Positions 1 through 10,304 of a stretch of 64,000 nucleotides of DNA are shown here, one piece after another. Each line of letters starts with the position of its first letter. Positions within the stretch are counted from its first letter, which is position 1. The notes under the pieces are model-generated. The model did not search any database and was not told where the DNA came from. It was given only the letters and a program-made list of their open reading frames with translations. The stretch covers positions 434,001 through 498,000 of the forward strand of contig JADDTR010000015.1 in assembly GCA_015345905.1 (NCBI GenBank). Direction: 5' to 3'. This stretch comes from Aotearoamyces nothofagi (taxonomy: Eukaryota; Ascomycota; Leotiomycetes; Leotiales; Tympanidaceae). The position numbers were made by a program, and so were the translations under genes.

Positions 1-1263
1 ATTATTAATGTCTTTCGAAAGTAGTTATTCCCAAGCTGTTCGCCTAGACTTCTAGTCTCGCTGTGAACCACTACAGCTGTTAGCCTACCACAGCCCAAAA
101 AGAAACCCTTTGTAAAGAAGGTTTCTTGACTTCCTGACACAGCAAGTGTCTAGGGAACAGCAGTCTTGTATTCATTGCAGCAGGGCCTCAGGTGCAAGTA
201 CGACCAAATCCCCTCAAAACTGAGACTCGCATATAGCAGTGTAGTACTGGCGATTAAATTTGTTTGTTGTCGTTTCGGAGTTTGCTGTTGTTCATGTATC
301 TGCTGTTGCTGTTGTTGTATTCGCCACCGTTTTCAAACTTGCCCTGTACAAGATCTTTTTTGTCTCGGAGGTGGTGATAGCATTGGTCTTGCTGAAGCTA
401 GGAACTGGTACATCTCCATCGCAGTCTTCTCTTTCCAGGTCGGCCTATAGTGGGGTGGAGGTTGGCCCCACTTGATGCACATGCCATCTTCGATAGGGAC
501 TAATGAGAAGACGAGTTTAAATGATTCTTATAGAGACCTATCACTGACCGATAAATGATATATTAACTGTAAAAGGTGGAGAGTTTCTGTATATAAAGGG
601 CAGAAACGGTTTCTGAAACGAAGCCAGAAAGATGCCAAATACTTGAAAATATGCAGAGGAACTGTTGGCACTGCATATAGGAGCCTTTCAATAAGATAAC
701 ATTAGTGTATGAATTTCGAATTGGAGCTTTTGCAAATGATATATAGTGAAGTTTAGAAACGGCGGCAAAACACGAGATGACGACGAGAGCCTATCGACAG
801 CAAGAGGTGAAGTGACGACGTGAAGTTGTACTTGCTCTTTTCTATCAAGGATATACAATACACAGTAGCCTCTCTAACCTCTCGTTCTAGTAAATTTGAC
901 ATCTGTGTTTCTCCTGTTGCTCCTCACTGTCAACGGTGCTCTTCTAGTTTCATAGTAGAGCCAAAACAGATCGAGAGTTCCTGCCAATCATCGCCAACTA
1001 TTTGACAAAGTTGCATGTGTGATAGGAGATACTGGCAAGAGCTTACAGTCACAGCAGAACATAAAGAATATTTGTAGATTGACTTAATTAACCATACACA
1101 ACCCAATCATGACATGCCTTCTCCCGCTCTTACGCCATAAAAGATAATATCGCTCAATGCATCCAGGTATCATAATCACGCAAGCAAATCCGGCAAAATC
1201 GAACAGTCGATCACAAGAGCCAATATTCAACACATATCCTCACTTACCAGATCCCTCGCCAAC
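1..1263. other. Intergenic segment at window start
   Basis: No supportable gene. Short open frames here lack domain-like sequence and do not connect through splice sites. A short CTG/TTG-rich stretch lies near 285-320. The right part is the 3' flank of the minus-strand gene that stops at 1264. Confidence 0.5.
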
Positions 1264-3102
1264 TCAACCGGTCACTCTTCTAACCCAAAGTCCAGTTGGC
1301 TCGTAGATATTATTTTGATCCCTTCTCTTCCACGCGCGATGAAGTTTCAATCCCAAATCATGCTCCTCTCTTACAATATCCGCCAAATCTTCCCGCAGAA
1401 GCTCCACCTTCTTCTTCTCCTCTTCCTGCCTCATTCTCTCCATCCCAAGACCCATACCAATCGTATCTGGCGGCATCAGTTGAGTCATCTGGTAGATGCT
1501 CTTCTGGATATTGGCACGCCGAAGGGCAAGATTGTCGAGCTGTGCTTGTAAAGAGCTGATCAGGTCAACAGAGGCAGTCTCCGCTGGCGACTTAGGCAGC
1601 ATCTTAGAATTCCGTCGAGATGATGCGATACTACTGGCCATACTGATGAAAATAGGGTCGCCGACGGGTTTTCGAGCTACCTCATGTGGAGATTGGAATT
1701 CGCTACCAACTCTGGGACGTCGACGGTTGAGAATTGATGAGGGCTGGGTTGGTGGAGTTCGCATCGGCGGCAAATCTTCAGAGCTGATGCTGGGCGTGGA
1801 GGGGCCTGTTGTGGTTGCATAAGTAGTGACACTGAAGCGGGAGACAGGTTGCTCGCGGGATGAAGTTGGTAAGTTTACGTCTTTGAGAGCTTCCCTGAAG
1901 TTACGTTCGATTGAAGAGGTTGAGTTCTTCTTTGTATGAATGCTGGTGGAGAATTGTGTGGAGACTGGCACGGGTCTTTGATCTACTGGCAGAGCAGGTG
2001 CGGCTGTGTACTGCCCAGGGTACTGAGGAGCACGTTCCAACGGCCTCATATTTGCATTGGTTGGAGCCACAGGTGAAGGAGATGCCCCAATAGGAATAGG
2101 TATAGGAGTAGCAGGAACACGAGACGGAGCGTTCCTTTGAAGAGGTGATGGTATTGAAGGTGGAACGGTAGGTTCGGCATACCCTCCGTGCGCAGTTGGT
2201 GACGCAACAGGCGTGTCAGAAACAGGGGTTGCGGAACCCGAATTACTCAATCCAGGCGAGGGCGCACGTTTGCTGTTTTTGAGGGGTATGCTCAGTGGTG
2301 GTAGATCTAACTGATCCGCAACTGGGGGAACAGTATTAGATCGCCCACTTGAGCCTTTCCACTCCGGTCGACTTGCTATTATATTGGTCTCCTTTAATTT
2401 CCGAACACGCTCGCCGAAGGACGTTTGGACCTTCGGAGCTGAAGATGCCGTCCGAGGTCCAAATGCATCGAACGCATTGTTCTTGTTTGTATTTCCTGGA
2501 GGGGTAAAATTGGATGGTTTGAACTGTGCTGGCTGTCCTGTCTCACTGGTCGTCGGATTTCCAGTATAGGCATCATAGCGAATCTCACCAGCTGCATTTC
2601 TCACAAGACCTCCTCCATGATCGGCCTGCTTCCTCGCAACAAGGTTTGCAGCAGCTGCTGCTACCTGATTGCGTCGCTTCTCTCGCCTGAGGATTGGAAT
2701 ATAGCTTCCTCCTGCCTTCGAAGTTGGCCGATATGCTTGGAGCTGCGCCACGTGTGGCTTTTCATCGATCGGTGAGGCCTCCGGACTGACTTCGTTGTGC
2801 TTATATGGACGACTATACAGATCTTCTTGTTAGATCATTTATCTTGCGCTTGCGACACACCCAATGAATGCTTCAGTATTAGACAGCGAAAAAATGGAAA
2901 GGTCTTTGAACTAGACTGAGTAATGACAGAGAAGGATATATGAAAAAGAAAGGAGAATAGCACAGCCATGATAGCAGCACTGTCAAGAATAACGAGGCTC
3001 TAGCAGCGCGCCCACTTACCTCTGTATCGCCGTAGGTTTACCAATGTCTGGAGAACTCGGCGGGGAGATCTCTACATCTTCATTATAGTTTCGCGACGCC
3101 AT
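1264..3102 (-). CDS. Conserved disordered fungal protein with C-terminal helix
   Basis: Two exons are clear: 3102-3020 and 2812-1264, joined by a GTAAGT...TATAG intron (3019-2813), giving 543 aa from the ATG at 3102. The protein is mostly low-complexity Ser/Pro/Thr. A positively charged N-terminal patch (IPILRREKRR) is followed by long disorder. The last ~80 residues form a likely amphipathic helix (MGMGLG-like, RQEEEKKKVELLREDLADI) ending LWVRRVTG. I recall this layout, with conserved ends and a variable middle, from uncharacterised ascomycete proteins, but I cannot name a function. The true start is probably further upstream. The frame stays open and protein-like (ASSIYSQPSPNAP) to a good acceptor with a CTAAC branch site at about 3240, and a 5' exon in 3505-3718 would join in phase. 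The 5' end is therefore uncertain. Confidence 0.72.
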
Positions 3103-3239
3103 ATCCGCAGAGACTCGAGGGAACTGGGCAGTAGGAGCATTTGGAGAAGGTTGAGAGTAGATAGATGAAGCCGGACGGTACTTCCTCTGCGTTGCGGGCG
3201 GAGCAAGGGGCCGTTGCTCAGATCTGACGGGCACGCTGC

Positions 3240-4678
3240 AGCTCGCGTTAGCCTCGTGTACTTCACCCAAGCGAAACCTTCTACTAAATAGACAGCCTCG
3301 TCAAACAGCCGTCGCCTCTAATCAACATGAAGTCTAGCCTTGTGGACGATAGTCCTTAAGTTCGGAGAGGCTTCCGGTCAAACACTGGACGGATATATGT
3401 ATCATCTATCGTCTATCCTGTGTCATTTGCCCGACAAAGCCTCTCGTCCTCCAAATTATCTATCTCAAGCGCCGATGTCCATGCGTCTTCGTGCGCCCCT
3501 TGTACTTACAATGGTAGTGCTGGGAGGCCCTCTGCGGGTCGCGGCGGCCTCGTCGGACGCGAGTCTGGCCTCTGCGACGGTAAGCTGTTGATTGCCAGTC
3601 CTCTGTGAGGATGTAAGTGCGAGGTTGAATGAAGGTCTTCGTAAGATGTGCTTTCGATGAAATAGTCCTCCCGTGTTGTCGGTGGCCGGCTGCCCTTCTG
3701 CTGCAGGCGCTTCCACATTGTCACGTACGGGACCGATGATAGCTGTCTGCATCCCGTGAAATATATTAGCTATTGTTTGCAAACAGAACAGGGCAGGTGC
3801 GGTCGCCCGCAAAGAGCTATGAGAGCTAACTGAGCGTCAAGAAGTGCATTGCAACTCACTCAGGCTTGGACAATACTGTGCCAGAAGACGGCGTTGGGAC
3901 TCATGAGAACAAATTCGAGAGCAGAGAGCAGAGAAGGAGCTTCGTAGCTCTACAGCATGCAAATATTTAGAGACAGCTTGGTTTAAGTTGCAAGAAGTTT
4001 TGTCATGGGAGCTACTCCGGTTGAGGTGTTGACAGTCGCCTTGCAGGTAACTGTGACATGGGTGTTCTTATTCGGGAAGGCATAGTAAATAAACAGACTT
4101 CCTCCATTCACTACAACGGGAAACACGGACTCAAAAATAATAACGTGCCCTGTGGACATCACATAGTCTTATTGTTTCTACTCCCAGAGATGATTTGAGG
4201 CCAATGGATCTGGTTGAAACGCTATACCATGTTACCTGTGCGGGCCATAAATCCCGGCTTCAAGGGGTCTTTCAGCGTACCTGAAACGCCGTTATCCATA
4301 CAACTAACAGCCACTGCAGGATTGATAGATTGATATCAGCCTTGACTCGGGATAAGGGGCTCCTTGATTTTCGGGGTCTCAACCTGCCAACCCATCCGTC
4401 TGCGCTTCCTTCCAGAGCGCGAACGGGCTCTACAGCCTTGCCGGTGCCAGCTACCCTGAACTCCTGAACATGATACTATATTAGCTGTCTACAAAGTAAA
4501 TTCTTACTGTCAGCCCTGCGTGCTGGTGCTGAGATATGCCTAAACCAATCACAGGCTAGTCAGTCAGCAACACTGCCGAGGCTGACAAGTGTTGAAGATG
4601 GTGGGGAATCTCCAATCGGCCTCTTCGCGAATGCCATCCAAACTTGAACCTTGGCCACAAACCTGAGCTTCATGAGAG
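3240..4678. other. Intergenic, may hold 5' exon of upstream minus-strand gene
   Basis: A GTAAGT donor on the minus strand near 3507 could join an exon reading from an ATG at about 3718 to the acceptor at 3240. I could not confirm this. The rest (3.8-4.68 kb) has no protein-like frame and probably contains the promoter of the plus-strand thioesterase gene. Confidence 0.4.
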
Positions 4679-5269
4679 ATGGTTACCCTTAAACCTCAAG
4701 GCATAGTCTTTGAGAAGCTGTCGGAGGATGTAATAAAGGAGCTCCAATCAGCTCCTTGGTGCAAGAAGTTACTCGACGACCCAACACTCCAAGCCACGAG
4801 GGCAAGCGCCCATACTCCCAAGCCTTCCACAGAGGACTCTTTCATGGCAGAGACTCTAGGGACAAACAATACGATAAAACTATGGCAATCGTTTTACAGA
4901 GCTCCTCGCTCTGTATCTGCGACCCCTTTTGGTGAATATCTTTCCATCATATCGGTAGGACATGGCCTCAATGGACATGCCAACACTATTCATGGTGGGG
5001 CTATCGCATTGCTTCTCGACGAGACCATGTCACAGCCCTCATATTACCATCGAGACCCAACGAATACGACGTATACCGTGACTATGACAGTTGATTTTAA
5101 GAAGCCTGTCCTCACGCCGGCCGTCCTTCTTTGCAGGACTTGGTTAGAGAAGAGAAGCGAGGGCCGAAAGCACTGGGTACGAGGTACACTGGAGGACGGA
5201 GAGGGTGGGATTTACGCTCTTGGTCAATCTCTATTCTTAGAAGTCCGACGGCCAGCATCAAAGCTTTAA
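4679..5269 (+). CDS. Hotdog-fold thioesterase (PaaI/4HBT superfamily)
   Basis: A single-exon gene of 196 aa starting at the ATG at 4679. The core reads NTIHGGAIALLLDETM at about residues 101-116. This is the HGG-x-LLDE signature of the hotdog-fold acyl-CoA thioesterase superfamily, in which the long central helix carries the catalytic acidic residue. A later strand (YTVTMTVDFKKPVLTP) matches the usual beta-strand that lines the substrate tunnel. The ~65-residue N-terminal extension is common in fungal members. The family hydrolyses acyl-CoA thioesters; the chain length or substrate cannot be told from sequence. No targeting signal is evident. The plus-strand neighbour upstream is intergenic, so the gene appears to stand alone. 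Confidence 0.88.
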   Translation: MVTLKPQGIVFEKLSEDVIKELQSAPWCKKLLDDPTLQATRASAHTPKPSTEDSFMAETLGTNNTIKLWQSFYRAPRSVSATPFGEYLSIISVGHGLNGHANTIHGGAIALLLDETMSQPSYYHRDPTNTTYTVTMTVDFKKPVLTPAVLLCRTWLEKRSEGRKHWVRGTLEDGEGGIYALGQSLFLEVRRPASKL

Positions 5270-6058
5270 GCTATGACAGATAATAGTTTGCTCATAGCTG
5301 ATTACTGATCATTGCCAAAATTAAAGGTTATAATCTAGAGACTAAAGGCTAAATGCCAATTCCGACTACAGTTTAAGAAGCCTCAGTCGGACCAGGGCAA
5401 AGTGAGAGCAATTCTCTTAGGAATTCGGACCATCTTTCCTCACTAGCAGCGCAGTGGTCATACCTCAACCCTGAAAATCTGATACTGTACTGGTCAGAGC
5501 AGAGACCAATGAGCATTTCTGGTCTTGGAAGTCTACTAGTCAACTGATAGTCACCTCTACGGATAGACCTTTTGGCTGAGAGCTTTCAGAGGCTTGAACG
5601 AAAGTTGTTTTCCTATTCTAACTCGGGGAGGATTGCGTCGGATTTTGCCTGACCAAGACGTTTTAATAGCCCGGAAGAAAAGAACGCATCAGGTTGTAAT
5701 GGAAGCTTTGGGCGCTTTCACACCGTCTGAGACTGTGGCCGTTATAATTGCCAATGCCCCTCATCAAGCCGCATTGCCACGTTTCAGCGCCTCATTTATA
5801 ACTAAGCTCGCCACCAAACGCTCGACACAAGTCCGCGCGTTCGATTGTAGACGAAAGTGATGATCCTCTGTAGAAATCAAAATATCGATACGCTAAGAAA
5901 GCTCACACGTGATCTAGCCCCGCTGATGTAAGACGGTAAATTGGTTTATATCTGATAGGATCGCGCCTCCCAGAGCTTCGAAATCTATAATCCCAACGCA
6001 CAGTTGAACAACCACAACTACCCGTTGAATACTTCACATGGACTACGTGGAGAAAAGA
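5270..6058. other. Intergenic between thioesterase and Dap1-like gene
   Basis: An 88-codon open frame (5594-5860) has no recognisable motif and no splice context, so it is not called. The right end is the promoter and leader of the downstream gene. Confidence 0.45.
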
Positions 6059-6671
6059 ATGGCTTCAAGTACCTGATTCTGCAACCTTTCATATAATTAC
6101 TCATGCTGACTTCAATGCAGCAGCTGCAAAACCTGCACTAGACGAAAGACTGTATGATACCCAAGTATCTCAAACTCAACATAGGTAGCTAATTTTCATC
6201 AGCACTACCTTTGCGACGCCGATCAACCTCATTCTCGTCATCCTCTTTGTCGTTGTTGCCTACTACCAGCTACGACCAAGCCCCAAGGTCGTACTCCCAA
6301 AACACCCTCCCGCAACTGTCTTCCAGACCTTCACGCCGCACACACTCCTTCCGAATAATGGCAAGAATGGCAAACCAGTTTACCTAGCAGTGCGCGGCCA
6401 AGTTTTTGATGTAACCCCGGGTCGCAACTTCTACGGTCCAGGTGGGCCATATTCGAACTTCGCTGGGCGAGATGCAAGCAGAGGGCTGGCATACGGGAGC
6501 TTCGACGAGGACGTGTTGACAGCGGACTTAGATGGGCCGCTGGACACGTTGGAGGATTTAGATGATGAGCAAACGGAGTCACTGCAGGGGTGGGAGGAGA
6601 GGTTCAAGGAGAAGTACTTGGTCGTTGGGCGCCTCGTGGCCGTTGGGGATGTGGAAAAGCATGTAGCGTAA
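6059..6671 (+). CDS. dap1: Dap1/MAPR-like cytochrome b5-type haem-binding protein
   Basis: Three exons: 6059-6068, 6121-6151 and 6203-6671, total 169 aa. The first two are tiny and were found by matching phase across a GTACCT...ATGCAG intron and a GTATGA...CATCAG intron. The product starts MASTAAKPALDERLTTFATP. A single membrane span (about residues 18-36, INLILVILFVVVAYYQL) leads into a cytochrome b5-like domain. YLAVRGQVFDVTPGR and the FYGPGGPYSNFAGRDASRGLA stretch are hallmarks of the membrane-associated progesterone receptor (MAPR) family, including yeast Dap1. In that family the domain binds haem through a tyrosine and supports ER cytochrome P450 enzymes of sterol synthesis (CYP51). That role is carried over from the family. 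The stop is at 6669-6671. Confidence 0.88.
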
Positions 6672-7235
6672 GACATTATTGTCATCAAGTCAACCATCTA
6701 CGATCTCCTCTTAATCATGAATTTTATGTAGTATAAATGCATCGGATACTGCATTGCAATACTAGTAATTACGATGTGCTATTTGACGCGTGCGATTAAT
6801 GATTCTAGTCTTATGATTCGCTGCCATCCAGTCGAGGCTGGCGCGAAAGTTCAGCAGAAGCTGGTCTTGAATTGAGGCACAACTATGGCTATCATTCTAC
6901 TGTATTTGACGTTTAAACTTTTCGAAATCCCTATAAATAAGTCATATGCTCGCGATATGGCTGATTCCTGAATTTAGGGAATTGAATTATCTTTCGCTTC
7001 GTCGGCGTTTTACCAAGCCCAGCCGAGATACGCTTTGACGTTATATTGCCAAGTGCAGATAGACACCAACAACACGCGTACTGCTCTCGACCTCGCTGCC
7101 GCCGCAAACCATGCTCAATTAACAGCAGGACTGGCGGGCTAATATTGTACATATCTCTAATTCTAACAAGCACATTCACGACAATCGCAGGCAGCATCCC
7201 CTTTCACTCCAGCCTCTGCGACCTCTCGTGGCACA
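6672..7235. promoter_or_regulatory. Intergenic / promoter of M28 peptidase gene
   Basis: Holds the 3' flank of the Dap1-like gene and the upstream region of the peptidase gene. No gene or distinct motif was recognised. Confidence 0.4.
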
Positions 7236-9968
7236 ATGCCCGACGAGAAGCCTTACAAATATGAAAACCTCCCTATACCGACTTACGAGGAAGCGACCTC
7301 CTCACGAACGCCAACTCCTGCGCTAACACGGCAAGACGATGCAGGCAGTGATGAAGAGCGAGAAGGCCTCCTGGGAGCACGCCTACCAATTCCAACTCGG
7401 CGCGCGGGTTATCGGCCTCCTCCCACAGAATCCAACGAATCGGCCCGGGACAGTCTAGATGATCTCGATTTATTACCTGGCGAGGAGAGGCGGGCATCAG
7501 GAGCTTCCGAAGATGAGGAGGTGCGGAGGGAGATGCAGGAGATGGAGGTGATAGATCCACCAACAGAGTCGAGATGGGGGAAACGATTAAACAACATATC
7601 GCAGTCGCTACATCTACCGTTCAAGATCGCATTACCGAAGTGGGAATTCAAGCTCCCGAAATGGGATTCGAATCTGTTTATACTGCTAGCTAGGATCTTT
7701 GCGGTCTGTCTAGTCGTTGTGATCGTGTACTTTCTATTCGTGAGCGATATATTTACTGGTGCCGCGGAACGGATAGCCGGGCAGATGTACGATCCGGAAC
7801 GAGTGCGGATATGGGTCCAGGAGCAGATCAGTACAGAGAATATACGGGATTATTTGCAGCACATTACTGCGTACGACCATCTTGCCGGAACTGAGGGAGA
7901 TTATGCGCTAAGTCAGTGGGTCGAGGGTAAGTTCATCTCAGCAGGACTGGAGAATGTCCGGACCGATCAATACGATGTATATTTGAATTATCCGAAGGCT
8001 GGAGGACGAGCTGTTGAGATCATTAACGTTGATGGCTCTGTTCGCTGGCAAGCGAAGGTTGAAGAGGAGGCTGCGTATATTGAGCGAGAGCAGACACCCG
8101 TTTTCCACGGTCACTCAAGATCCGGAGACGTTACCGGCCCATTGATCTATGCCAACTTTGGCTCGAGAGAGGATTTCAAGAGGCTGTATGATAGTGGCAT
8201 CGACACGAAGGGGGCGATCGCATTGGTAAGGTATTACGGGACCCAAGGAGACAGGGCTTTAAAGGTTAAGGCTGCGGAAGAGGCAGGGTTCATCGGGTGC
8301 ATTATTTATAGTGATCCTAATGAGGATGGCTTCGTGAGGGGGGAGCCATGGCCTAATGGAAGATTCATGCCATCTGATGGCGTGCAACGAGGTGGCGTCA
8401 GTCTGATGAGCTGGGTTGCTGGCGATGTGTTGACGCCTGGTTGGGCGAGTAAGAAAGGGGCTGATCGAGTTTCGAAAGACAACAACCCGGGGCTGACAAA
8501 TATTCCAAGTATACCCTTAGCATGGAGGGATGCGCAACCGCTTCTTCAAGCTATAAAGGGGTATGGGAATGAGCTGCCTGGGGAATGGAAAGGTGGCGTA
8601 CCAGATGTCGAGTGGTGGTCCGGTAATCTCTCATCGCCCAAGGTACACTTGAAGAATGAGCAAGATGAGGTAGATGAGCAACCTATCTGGAATGTCATGG
8701 GCCGAATTCATGGCATAGAACAGAAGGAAAAGACAATCATTGTTGGCAATCATCGGGACGCCTGGACGTTCGGAGCAACGGACCCAGGTATGAAGATATT
8801 TTCTTTTTCACTTTGACGATCACTAATAGGACTCTAGGTAGCGGTACTGCTGTGCTTATTGAGGTTGCTCGTGTCCTGGGAGACTTGAGACGGCGCGGCT
8901 GGCGTCCCCTACGAACGATCGAATTCGCAAACTGGGACGGAGAAGAATACAACCTAATTGGCTCAACAGAGTTCGTCGAAGATAACATAGCAGACCTACG
9001 AAGAGACGCGTATGCCTATGTAAATGTCGACGTCGCTGTTAGTGGGCAAGATTTCCGTGCTGCCGCATCGCCAGTGTTCAAAAAAGTTCTCATGCGCATT
9101 CTAAAACGGATATCTGATCCAGTGAGAAACGAGACCGTATATAAGCTATGGGAAGATCGCAGAGCCCAGATTGAGGGCCTAGGAGCCGGTAGCGATTATG
9201 TCGCTTTCCAAGACATGGCAGGCACTTCTTCCATCGACTTTGGTTTCGAAAGCCCGCAAGGGTCAGCGGACTATCCATACCACTCTGTCTATGATAACTT
9301 TGAATGGATGGAACGCTATGGAGACCCAGGATTCCAATACCATCAAATGCTGGGCCAGATTTGGGCACTCTTGATCCTCGAACTTTCCGACAGACCCGTC
9401 CTACCATTCGACATGGGCGCGTATTCCTCCGCCATCGGCTCCTATGTCATGGATCTCGAGCACTATGCCTCATCAAAAGGCGCAAATCAAGCAGACAAAC
9501 CGGAGACTGCCTGGAATGTCGACGCGCTTGTTGCAGCGGCGCTACAGTTCCAGCGCGATTCGAGGGAGTTTGAGACCTGGGAAACGGAGTGGGAGAGTGC
9601 AGTTTACAGCACTGGCGGATACGAAACTACAATGCAAGGCGCGCATCGCAAGAGCCACAACACCCGGATGGCAAATTTCGATACGCATTTACTGGACTTG
9701 GAGGATGGAGGCGGAGTAAGTCTTCTTCTTCCTCGCTCATTACGCCGTCCGTACGCAGACGAGGCTAACAAGATATCAGATCCCTGGAAGAGAGCAGTTC
9801 AAGCACGTCATCTTTGGCCCCCAACTTTGGTCCGGCTATGATGAGGCCTTCTTCCCTGCTATCAGGGATGCCATCGACGCCGGAGACTGGGTGGCGGCTA
9901 AGAAAGCCACAGACAAGGCAGCTAACATTTTGAGCAGAGCAAGCCATAAGATGGTTGGGAATACCTAG
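7236..9968 (+). CDS. Glutamate carboxypeptidase II-like M28 metallopeptidase (Vps70/Tre family)
   Basis: Three exons: 7236-8787, 8838-9715 and 9780-9968, 872 aa. The N-terminal ~140 residues are acidic, cytosolic and Pro/Glu-rich. One transmembrane segment at about 146-172 (ILLARIFAVCLVVVIVYFLF) makes it a type II membrane protein. A PA domain follows (about 290-450), then the M28 domain. All five zinc/catalytic positions of the GCPII family are present: His in NHRDAW (~506), Asp in TDPGSG (~516), the paired Glu in WDGEEYN (~551), Asp in YVNVDV (~580) and His in YHSVYD (~665). A transferrin-receptor-like dimerisation domain follows. Yeast relatives (Vps70, Tre1/Tre2) act in the vacuolar/endosomal system, so that location is inferred. 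Both introns have CTAAT/CTAAC branch sites and keep frame. Confidence 0.92.
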
Positions 9969-10304
9969 GCTAGGGGATTGGTCGGAGGTCCTTTTGTTTT
10001 AGCGGCTCCATTGCTGTATTGGTAGCAAGGCGTTGATGCATGGTCGGCGTTGTTTACATACAACTAACTGATGACAGTATCAGTGGATCATTAGTTTGGA
10101 GATGAGCTCAATATAGTTGAATACTCTACTACAGTTTTAAAATTATATTGACTTTCAATAATATTACACGATCCGTAAATATTATATCTATCACCATTGT
10201 GGGTTCAAGTGCCTAGGACGACCGCAGTCTCACCATTTCACAATGTTTTCCTTCGCCTTAGGCGCCGTTCCACCTGGCTAAATCCCAACGCCTCATCCCA
10301 TAAT
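9969..10304. other. Short spacer between convergent genes
   Basis: Contains the 3' flanks of the M28 peptidase (+) and prp4 (-). AT-rich near 10130-10190. Nothing else seen. Confidence 0.5.

Noticed and set aside
5594-5860. 88-codon plus-strand open frame between two genes
   Set aside because: No motif, no intron context, poor start context.
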